Below, piece by piece: positions 1 through 6,033 of a stretch of 8,826 bases of DNA. The stretch covers positions 1-8,826 of the forward strand of contig JAGQRA010000262.1 in NCBI GenBank assembly GCA_020425885.1. Reading direction: 5' to 3'. This stretch comes from Planctomycetota bacterium. GTDB lineage: Bacteria > Planctomycetota > UBA1135 > UBA2386. Position numbers and translations under genes: made by a program. Under the pieces are notes generated by a model. That model had not been told where the DNA came from. It did no database searches and saw only the letters and a list, made by a program, of their open reading frames with translations. Each line of letters begins with the position of its first letter. Position 1 is the stretch's first letter.

Positions 1-1924
1 CGAAGACGGTGACCTCGTGCGCCTTGCCGATACGCGGCGTGTCGCGCGGAACCAGTCGCGCGGCGCGCATGGAGCCGGGGCAGCCCGGAGCGAAGGCGAT
101 GTAGGTGCTGGTCGGGCCGACGCGGGCGACGGTGTCGACGACACCGCCCGAGGAGATGCCGACGTAGGAGGTGCCGGGCTCGAGCGGTGGGACGGACTCC
201 AAGCCGGGCAGCGGAACGCTGGCGGTGACCACCCCGCCATCGGAGCGGCGGAGCGCGGCGGCACCGTTGCCGGCCCCTGCCGCGATCTCGACGTAGTAGA
301 CACCGGCCGGGAGGGATGGGATCGGAGCCCATGGGGATATCGAACCCCAATGAACAACCGAGCCGTCCGATCGCAGCAGCAGCGCCATGAAGGGCCCGGA
401 CGCGATTCCTACGTAGCTCAGGTCAGGAGGCAGGGTCGGGATCGCGCCGAGGTAGGCAGCGCCTGCGTACGTGAAGCTGCCGTCGGAACGAAGCAGCACT
501 GTGGTCGTGAAATAGCTGTCGGCCGCGGTGTAGCGGACGCCGGTCGGCAGCGACGGGAAGTTGAGTTGGCCGTAGCTGTTGTCGCCGGTGCCGAGTGCCG
601 CGCCGTCAGAGCGGATGAGCATCGTACTCCCGAGCGAGACGGTGAAGTCCGTGTAGCGCATGCCTGTCGGTAGCGGCGGGATGTTGCATTGGCCGACGCT
701 GTTGTCGCCCCAGGCGACCACCATGCCATCGGAACGCAAGGCAGCCATGTGATGGGTGTGGGCCTTGACACGCACGTACGACATGCCGGCAGGCAAGGCA
801 GGCACGGCGTCGAGTTGCTTCGCGTGGTCGCCCCAGGCGGTTATTGATCCGTCAGAATAGAGAATCGCGCTCGAGTCGAACCCTGCTGCTCCGTCAATGA
901 AGCGCAGCGGGCGCGTCGGGGTGGAGGCGCTCAGGCTCGGCGTGAACGACTGCATGACGTCACTTGCGCCCCAGGCCTCGATGCTGCCGTCGGACATCAG
1001 CGCAAGGGTGTGTCCGTAGCCGCATTCGATCTGCGTACACTTGAGGGCGTTCGGCACCGTGGGCACGTGGAGTTGCTGCAGGCTATTGTCACCCCAGGCA
1101 ACGAAGACACCATCCGATCTCCAAGCGACGCTGTGGGTCGTGCCGGCATCGAAGACGGTGTAGTCCGTTCCCTGCGGGGTCGACGGCACGCTGCATTCCC
1201 CGAGGGAGTTGTCGCCCCAGGCCACGAGAGTCCCGTCGGAGCGGAGGGCGAGGACGTGCTCTTGGCCCAGACTGAATGAGCAGTATCTCAGCCCCGGCGG
1301 CAAAGCAGGAATGCTGCCTGTTCCATAGTTACTGACTCCCCAGTGGAGCAGGGTCCCATCCGAAAGCAGTGCCATCACTCCGCGGCTCACGGTCTGGATG
1401 TCGACCCATGTAACCCCAGTCGGAAGGGTAGGCACGTTGCACTGGCCGAACGAGTTGTCGCCGAAGGCGTCCAGGACGCCATCAGATCGAAGCACCAGGA
1501 TGTAGTTGCCGCCGTAGGCGAAGCGAACATAGTGGGCCCCCACTGGCGCCGCCGGGATGCCAACCTTGCTGGCACCAAGGCCCCACTGCACGATCTCGGA
1601 GTCGGAGCGCATTGCCGCTGCAACGGAACCGCCGCACTGCACGTCGATGTAGTGTGTTCCAGGAGGTAGGGCCGGAGGCTCGAACGTTCCGTCAGCTATA
1701 CCCTGAATGAACACGCGGCCATCGCGCCGCAGCACGGCGCTCGAGTCGCCCACGGCCCAGACCTTCAATGCTCCTTGCTCTCGCGACTGGGTGTCGAAGC
1801 TCCAAGCTGGGAAGCGCCGCACTGAGCTCGGGAGCGGGATTCCCTGAGCGCGACCCTGGCCAGCCAGCGACAGCAGGCTTGCGACCAACGCCGCGACGTG
1901 AACCAATCGGGACCACATGTTCAT
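1..1924 (-). CDS. Secreted RCC1-like repeat protein, C-terminus cut by window edge
   Basis: 641 codons are visible and no stop is reached, so the gene continues past the left edge. Residues 1-26 form a signal peptide (MNMWSRL, a hydrophobic stretch, then GQGRA before QG), so the product should be exported. Residues about 60-602 are 13 tandem units of almost constant 41-residue spacing, each carrying a version of LRSDGxxxAWGDNSxGQ followed by VPxLPxGxxY. This is the signature of bacterial RCC1-like beta-propeller repeats, with the clearest copies around residues 147-161, 229-243, 270-281 and 398-412. Residues 603-641 (FAPGCPGS, then PRIGKAHEVTV) look like the start of the C-terminal tail common on planctomycete secreted proteins. 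ATG at 1922-1924 is chosen because it gives the best signal peptide. ATG at 1916-1918 is nearly equivalent, and an in-frame ATG at 1982-1984 would bury the signal. No clear Shine-Dalgarno is seen. A binding or surface role is inferred from the fold; the ligand is unknown. Confidence 0.85.
   Translation of the reverse strand, partial: MNMWSRLVHVAALVASLLSLAGQGRAQGIPLPSSVRRFPAWSFDTQSREQGALKVWAVGDSSAVLRRDGRVFIQGIADGTFEPPALPPGTHYIDVQCGGSVAAAMRSDSEIVQWGLGASKVGIPAAPVGAHYVRFAYGGNYILVLRSDGVLDAFGDNSFGQCNVPTLPTGVTWVDIQTVSRGVMALLSDGTLLHWGVSNYGTGSIPALPPGLRYCSFSLGQEHVLALRSDGTLVAWGDNSLGECSVPSTPQGTDYTVFDAGTTHSVAWRSDGVFVAWGDNSLQQLHVPTVPNALKCTQIECGYGHTLALMSDGSIEAWGASDVMQSFTPSLSASTPTRPLRFIDGAAGFDSSAILYSDGSITAWGDHAKQLDAVPALPAGMSYVRVKAHTHHMAALRSDGMVVAWGDNSVGQCNIPPLPTGMRYTDFTVSLGSTMLIRSDGAALGTGDNSYGQLNFPSLPTGVRYTAADSYFTTTVLLRSDGSFTYAGAAYLGAIPTLPPDLSYVGIASGPFMALLLRSDGSVVHWGSISPWAPIPSLPAGVYYVEIAAGAGNGAAALRRSDGGVVTASVPLPGLESVPPLEPGTSYVGISSGGVVDTVARVGPTSTYIAFAPGCPGSMRAARLVPRDTPRIGKAHEVTVF
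119..1747 (-). repeat. 13-unit coding repeat array, period about 123 bp (41 residues)
   Basis: The SDG core of each unit falls near residues 68, 107, 147, 188, 229, 270, 311, 357, 398, 439, 480, 519 and 561, so the spacing is 39-42 except for one step of 46. On the plus strand the array shows as recurring pieces such as gtcgccccaggc (near 705, 828 and 1212) and its variants. Units are conserved mainly at the loop (SDG, WGDNS) and vary elsewhere. The first two units and the last four are the most degenerate. Confidence 0.85.
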
Positions 1925-1951
1925 GGCAGGTGCTTCGGGGAGTTGCGCCGC

Positions 1952-1968
1952 CTGCGCTAGCAGCGCAG
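1952..1968 (-). other. Intercistronic hairpin, 7-bp stem
   Basis: CTGCGCT and AGCGCAG form a perfect 7-bp inverted repeat around a 3-base loop. It lies in the 70-bp gap between the end of the beta-propeller gene (stop at 1995-1997) and the RCC1-like gene start at 1924. No T-run follows on the minus strand, so it is not a classical intrinsic terminator. It could be an RNA processing or stability element, or chance in GC-rich DNA. Confidence 0.3.
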
Positions 1969-1994
1969 ACGGCTTGGGAGTCATCGAGAACGAA

Positions 1995-4472
1995 TCAGTA
2001 GCTGACCCACAGTGCCGGGCTTGCCGTGGCAGTGGTCCAGATCGTGGTCGGGCACTGCGGCGATACCGACGCATTGCCGCCTGGAATCGTCGAGCCGGGC
2101 ATGAGGCAGGCGAGCTGCACGGAGAAGATCACAGGGCCTGGCGGCAGCGGCGACGTCAGAGAGAAGACGAGCGGGGTATCCGCCACCACGGCAACCGAAT
2201 ACACGACGCTCGTGGGATCGGTGATCCATCCCTCGAGCCCGTCGTAGCCGAGGTAGGGAGGCGAGGTCGGGCCGTTGGGGAAGCCGTACTGCAGTCCCAG
2301 CAGGTTGCCCCATCCGCCCGGCGTTGGCCGCGAGACCACGATGGCGGTGTTCGTACTGCTCCCAGCCGGAACGCCGAGGAAGTCGATCTGCATGCGTGGC
2401 AACACCGGTGCCGGGCGGCCGATCCTGTTGCCGTAGGTCGTCAGCGCGCAGAACGGCGTGGTTCCCCCCGTGAACCCGGGAAGCGGGAACGGGCCGGTCG
2501 TCGCAGCTGTCGGGCCGGTGCCGTCTGTGCGCCCGGTGCCGACCGGCAGGAGATCGACCGCAGTGCGCACCGCGTCGAATCCCGGCGATTGCTTGGTGAG
2601 CCCGCCGACAAAGGGGTAGTTCGTACTCACGGTCGTCCCGACGATCGTGGTCCGCGCCTGCTGGTCGACGGCGATGCCTCCGCCCGCAGGATCGCCGAGC
2701 GTGAACGTATTCCAGGGCACAGTGCTCGAGGTTGCATTCAGCAGTCCCATGGCCGTCGGCCGTTCGGAGTTCGACCCACCGAGCTGGCCTGCCGTCAGCG
2801 CTCCCAGGCCTGACGGGAGGATCCCGGGCAGCCGGAAGTACGAGCCGAGTTCGATGTCGGGGCCACCGTGGTAGCCGCTGCTGTTGGTACCGACGACGGC
2901 GAAGCAGTCGGAGAACTCGTTCCAACCCTGCACACCCGTGAGCTCCTCGTCGGCGCTGCCACCGTGGAAGGTGCCGCCCGAGTACCAGATCCCTGATGCC
3001 GGTGTCCAGTTACCCCAGATCACGAAGCCATCGATGCCGTTGCGGGTCGTGTCGGGGCCAGGATTGTCCACCCCCCACATTCCCTGCGACGCGTTTCCAA
3101 TCAGAAGGTCGTCGTCATCCGTCGAGCCGACGATGACGACGAGATCGGCCGGGGTCTGGGAGTCGAGCCCCCGCTGGACGAGCACGTCGCGCGCCACGGT
3201 GTTCCGCTCGGCGCCGGTCGTGCCGCCGGTGCCGAAGACGCGCGAGTACTCGAGCGCGAGCGGTGTGCCCGACGCATCGAAGGCCGCCACGACGCCGAGG
3301 CAGTACTGCTGCAGGCCCGCGATGCAGGTGCCGTTGTTGATCGGGAACAGAAGCCCGCTGCTGCCGGACTGGGCACCGTTGGCGGTCGAGCCGACGACGA
3401 CGAAGCGATCGTCGTCGGTCTCGGCGATGCCGAAGAGGCCATCCTGTTCGGCGCCGCCGACGATGGACAGGAACTGCAACGTCTCGAGGCCTCCGCCAGC
3501 GGCTGCCGAGTGCGCGCGCGTCAGCCGGCCGACGAGACCGTCCCACTGGTTGGTGCCGTTGTCGGTCGCGCCGCCGGCGAACAACCCGCTGCAGGAGCCG
3601 GAGCCCCCTGGGACGGCGAACTCGGCGGTCGTGGTCAGCTCACCGTTGCCGGTGGCCGGGTTGCCGTGCGAGCTGATGCCGCAGAACGTGATCACGTCCG
3701 TGACCGGGATGCCGTTGCCGTCGAGGATGACACGGATGCTGAGGTCGGTGATCGCGCTGCTCCACTCGCCGGTGGCGCCGGTGAAGTGGTGAGTGAAGAG
3801 CAGGTTGCCGCTGCCGTCGAAGACGGCGATGAAGCCATTGGTGTTGGTGCCGCTCGCGAGGCTACCGACGTTGCCGACCTGGCTGTAGGGAAGCTCCTCG
3901 TCGAAGCTCTCGCCGCAGATCGCGATCCGGGTGTGGGCGGGATCGAGGAGGCGGGGATCGGTGGCGTCGGGTTCCGGCCATACCGAGATGCCGCGGAGGT
4001 TCGTGCCGCGGAATGTGTATGGAAGCCTGTTCCAGACCTCCCCAAGATGAACTTCTGGATGGGTGGCACGACGCCGGCGACCTGGAGCATGCCGACCTGG
4101 CGCTTGCCCGCAGTGCTGAGGTTGTAGAAGTAGCCCGGGTACCAGGGTTGGCCGGGGTTCCCAGAGAACGGCGTAGCCCCCGTAGTGTCCGCCGCCTCGA
4201 TCGTGCCAACCGTGTAGGTCCGTCCATCCCCTGGGGTCTTGGTGTCCGCCCAGTACTCGTCGAACGTCTGGATCGGCTCGCCACTCGACGTCACGTTCAG
4301 CGTGTGGTCGTGCGTCGAGAACTTGATCTGCGGCGTCAGGTCCTGGGCGATACCCGACATCGGAAACAGCAGCGCCGCGGCGCTACCGATGGCCAGCGTC
4401 AGCGCACGTTGCGTACGTGAGCTGCGAGCTGTGAGCTGTGAGCTGTGAGGTCGCTACTTGTCTGCTCATCAT
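1995..4472 (-). CDS. Secreted SBBP/beta-propeller-like protein, reading frame broken twice
   Basis: Translation should begin at ATG 4470-4472 or, with better spacing to AAGGAG at 4475-4480, ATG 4467-4469. As written that frame stops at TAG 4383-4385. A signal peptide (SRTQRALTLAIG, AAALLF, SGIAQ) and the first ~115 mature residues lie in a second frame, open from 4453 to about 4041. The rest, down to TGA 1995-1997, is back in the frame of the start codon (continuous from about 4043; first usual start codon GTG 3693-3695). Removing one 7-bp unit at 4418-4445 and adding one base at 4040-4043 gives a smooth protein of about 822 residues. It has SBBP-like stretches (GFIAVFDGSGNLLF; DGLVGRL; LGVVAAFDASGTPLALEY; DGFVIWG; RFVVVGS) and a C-terminal beta-rich domain (about 1998-2450). 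It could be a decaying gene, a phase-variable gene in the off state, or carry sequencing errors. The likely location is outside the cytoplasm; the ligand is unknown. Confidence 0.75.
4040..4043 (-). other. Predicted single-base frame break in a G run
   Basis: On the coding strand the sequence reads ATC TTG GGG AGG. With one extra G it reads ATC TTG GGG GAG GTC TGG AAC, joining ...QKFIL to GEVWNRLPYTFRG. Without it the frame switches into an Arg/Ser/Ala-rich out-of-frame translation. The downstream frame has no stop from here to 1995. This may be a real one-base deletion, a homopolymer error, or slippage on a short G run. Confidence 0.65.
4418..4445 (-). repeat. 7-bp tandem repeat (4 copies) inside the signal-peptide coding region
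   Basis: Plus strand units are TGAGCTG, CGAGCTG, TGAGCTG, TGAGCTG; the coding strand reads CAGCTCA repeated. A partial fifth copy (TGAG) follows at 4446-4449. The repeat starts 24 bases after the preferred ATG (4467-4469), upstream of the hydrophobic part of the signal peptide. Because 7 is not a multiple of 3, each copy change moves the frame. With four copies the start codon is out of frame with the signal peptide; with three (or six) it is in frame. Confidence 0.85.
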
Positions 4473-4474
4473 GT

Positions 4475-4480
4475 CTCCTT
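4475..4480 (-). promoter_or_regulatory. Shine-Dalgarno AAGGAG deciding the start of the broken gene
   Basis: The minus strand reads AAGGAG AC ATG ATG. The strong ribosome-binding sequence sits 2 bases from the first ATG and 5 from the second. This supports translation starting here and therefore supports the claim that the 7-bp repeat lies inside the coding region, not in a leader. Confidence 0.7.
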
Positions 4481-4567
4481 CACCCGGAGACGCGCTCTGT
4501 ACTCTTCGTCGTTCGCATGAGCCCCCGCGGTTCTCCATGTCCGCGGTGCGACTCGTGCGACACGACC

Positions 4568-4573
4568 ATTCTA
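4568..4573 (-). promoter_or_regulatory. Possible -10 element TAGAAT
   Basis: The minus strand reads TAGAAT about 95 bases upstream of the start at 4472, matching TATAAT at five of six positions. No convincing -35 box lies at the usual distance. A direct repeat GTCGCAC-GA-GTCGCAC (4546-4561) lies where transcription would start. Weak evidence. Confidence 0.2.
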
Positions 4574-4670
4574 CCCGATCGTGCGTCGCCGAGAACGCAC
4601 CCTTGATACCGGACCCCAACGATTCGCCAATCGGGCCAAAGGAGGTCAAACGCGAACGCCAATGGGCCCG

Positions 4671-4705
4671 TTCGATTTTCGGAGACTCACCCTCCGGAAA
4701 TCGGA
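4671..4705 (+). other. Long imperfect hairpin, up to 14 pairs, 7-base loop
   Basis: CGATTTTCGGAG (4673-4684) and CTCCGGAAATCG (4692-4703) are inverted repeats with one mismatch around ACTCACC. Read as plus-strand RNA the mismatch becomes a G-U pair, and two more pairs (U-G, U-A) extend the stem outward, giving 14 pairs. On the minus strand these two positions become A-C mismatches, so the fold favours plus-strand RNA. No T-run follows on either side. It may be a factor-dependent terminator, a structured leader or small RNA, or a protein-binding site. Confidence 0.45.
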
Positions 4706-4781
4706 GAGCGGAGATCAACCAGATGGGACCGATACTGCGCGCCACTGCCAACCCCGAGTCTCGGGCAGCACCTGCTCCTCA

Positions 4782-5153
4782 TCACCGCCGGAGTCGTCTC
4801 CTCGCCGACGTGCGATCGTGGATCACCTCCACGAGCTTGCCCACGTCGCCATTGCGGATGCCGTCACCCGGCACCATTCGACTTTCCACCCTGGCCCCAC
4901 GCATTTGCCCCGTCCAACCACCCCACGTGGAAGTGTAGGTTCCACGAACCTCGCCAACGTGCTCAACCGGCTCGGCAGTCGGACCGGCACGAGCAAGCGG
5001 TGGAATCAAACCCGCGTCGCGAGAGTCAGCAAACTGCCACTCCATCGCGGGACGCAGCTGCACGCTGCCGGACCCGGTCGTGTCGAGCATGAACGAATCC
5101 GCGGGCCATCGGGGTGTCACCGACCAAACGATCCGACGCCCGGTAAAGGCCAA
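4782..5153 (-). CDS. Doubtful small open frame, 123 residues
   Basis: This minus-strand frame begins at TTG 5151-5153, eight codons after an in-frame TGA, and ends at two adjacent TGA codons (4782-4784, with another at 4779-4781). No Shine-Dalgarno precedes it. The translation contains TSTWGGWTGQMRG and GKLVEVIHD, is less biased than the opposite-strand frames, and ends in a run of Arg. I recognise no family. It could be a small hypothetical protein, the remnant of a longer gene, or chance. The hairpin at 4671-4705 lies downstream of its end. Confidence 0.2.
   Translation of the reverse strand: MAFTGRRIVWSVTPRWPADSFMLDTTGSGSVQLRPAMEWQFADSRDAGLIPPLARAGPTAEPVEHVGEVRGTYTSTWGGWTGQMRGARVESRMVPGDGIRNGDVGKLVEVIHDRTSARRRLRR
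4926..4946. other. 7-bp inverted repeat with 7-base loop
   Basis: CGTGGAA (4926-4932) and TTCCACG (4940-4946) are perfect inverted repeats around GTGTAGG. A palindrome CCACGTGG (4923-4930) overlaps the left arm. No associated gene or T-run is visible; it may be chance. Confidence 0.25.
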
Positions 5154-5232
5154 GGTGCTACCGATGCTGCGCCGTCACAATCCGCCGGGGGCCGACCGGG
5201 CGACGATGGTCCCGCCCCGAGCATGACTCGGC

Positions 5233-5238
5233 TATGAT
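5233..5238 (+). promoter_or_regulatory. Possible -10 element TATGAT, suggesting a nearly leaderless transcript
   Basis: TATGAT matches TATAAT at five of six positions and ends 9 bases before the ATG at 5248, so transcription would begin just at or before the start codon. No Shine-Dalgarno lies in the intervening bases, which fits leaderless translation. A short inverted repeat CCGAG-catga-CTCGG (5217-5231) abuts the box and could be an operator. No good -35 box is seen. Confidence 0.35.
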
Positions 5239-5247
5239 GCGCGGCCC

Positions 5248-6033
5248 ATGCTCGCGACCCTGATCCTCGGCCTGTTCGTATTCCAGGAGCCCGCGCCGAA
5301 GCCGGACCCCGGCGAGGCCGAGCCACCCAAGGCTGAGGCCGAGAAGGGCGAGCAGGCCGAGAAGCCTGCGCCGAAGAAGGTCATCGAGGTCTGGGACGAC
5401 CGCCGCGGCAAGGCCGCCGCGGCCGAATTCCAGAAGGCGCTGAAGGGCAAGCCGTCGATGCGCGACCGCACCAAGGCGCTCGAGGCGTTGGCGACGGGTT
5501 CGAGCAAGCACCTGATCAAGCCGTTGCAGGCGATCATCGAGAAGGACAAGTCGATCGTCATCCGCAAGCTCGCCGCCGAACTGCTCGGCAACCAGCCGGC
5601 GGACAAGGCCAATCCCGCCATCCACAAGCTGATGCGCAGCGGCAAGGTGACGTCGTATCCGGTGATCCATGCCGAGCTCGTGCGGTCGCTGTCGCGCTGC
5701 GGCTACGCGCCGAAGCAATGGGCCGAGATCCAGGAGGAGTTCGAGCGCTACTACGAACTCGAACGCGTGCCGCTGCAGGAGGCGCTGCTGGAGCTGATCA
5801 TCGCCCACAAGGAGAAGCAGGCGATCCCGATGCTGCTGCGCAACATCGACGAACCGTTCGCGGCCGATCCCGAGGCGCCCGGCAATCCACCGGCCGAGTA
5901 TTGGGAAGCGCGGTGGAAGTCGTGGCAGGTGTGGCGCGGCAAGGTCAAGGATGCCCTGTTCGCCCTCACCGAGCAGCGCTTCAGCACGGCGGCCGAAGCC
6001 CGGGAATGGCTGAAGAAGAACCCGCTGAAGTGA
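5248..6033 (+). CDS. Secreted HEAT-like alpha-helical repeat protein
   Basis: 261 residues. Residues 1-13 (MLATLILGLFVFQ) are a very short, Lys/Arg-free hydrophobic leader, likely a signal peptide or N-terminal anchor. Residues about 14-45 are a Pro/Glu/Lys/Ala-rich linker. Residues about 70-130 read as paired amphipathic helices of HEAT type (DRTKALEALA, HLIKPLQAIIEKDK, VIRKLAAELLGN), and more helices follow to about 200. The end is Trp-rich (EYWEARWKSWQVW) and closes with a TAAEAREWLKKNP segment, a style I associate with planctomycete secreted HEAT-like proteins. The start is fixed because an in-frame TGA at 5236-5238 excludes anything longer. Its TGA (6031-6033) overlaps the GTG start of the next gene, so the two are probably translated together. 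A scaffold or protein-binding role in the periplasm is inferred; no catalytic motif is visible. Confidence 0.85.
   Translation: MLATLILGLFVFQEPAPKPDPGEAEPPKAEAEKGEQAEKPAPKKVIEVWDDRRGKAAAAEFQKALKGKPSMRDRTKALEALATGSSKHLIKPLQAIIEKDKSIVIRKLAAELLGNQPADKANPAIHKLMRSGKVTSYPVIHAELVRSLSRCGYAPKQWAEIQEEFERYYELERVPLQEALLELIIAHKEKQAIPMLLRNIDEPFAADPEAPGNPPAEYWEARWKSWQVWRGKVKDALFALTEQRFSTAAEAREWLKKNPLK

Larger units (their letters stand above)
4481..5232. other. Gene-poor region between divergent genes
   Basis: About 750 bp with no confidently recognised gene. It contains the 4671-4705 hairpin, a 6-bp inverted repeat with 8-base loop (GTGCGT/ACGCAC, 4581-4600), a 13-base palindrome CCCGAG-T-CTCGGG (4753-4765), a 7-bp hairpin (4926-4946) and one doubtful minus-strand open frame. 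Open frames on the plus strand here give Arg/Pro/Ser/His-rich translations without recognisable motifs. It must hold the promoter for the minus-strand genes to the left and probably the one for the plus-strand genes to the right. Confidence 0.6.

Noticed and set aside
17..673. 218-residue plus-strand open frame
   Set aside because: It is antisense to the RCC1-like repeats, is Arg/Ala/Gly/Asp-rich, and has no recognisable domain.
119..1747. Regularly spaced short repeats resembling a CRISPR-like array
   Set aside because: The repeats are variable, 123 bp apart, and fully explained by an open frame of 41-residue RCC1-like units.
1917..3792. Long plus-strand open frames antisense to the beta-propeller gene
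   Set aside because: The translations are Arg/Ser/Pro-rich and without motifs, while the minus strand carries SBBP-like segments.
3862..4284. A 140-residue minus-strand frame within the broken gene
   Set aside because: This is the third frame of the same strand, Arg/Ser-rich, and does not join smoothly to either side.
4520..4546. CCGCGG...CCGCGG stem upstream of the broken gene
   Set aside because: CCGCGG is itself palindromic and common in GC-rich DNA, and the stem is only 6 bp with a 10-base loop.
4753..4765. 13-base palindrome CCCGAG-T-CTCGGG as a terminator
   Set aside because: A one-base centre cannot form an RNA loop with the full stem and there is no T-run. At best it is a protein-binding site.
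4473..5247. tRNA or other known structured RNA gene in the intergenic region
   Set aside because: No cloverleaf with a T-loop-like sequence, acceptor stem or known riboswitch core could be seen by eye on either strand.
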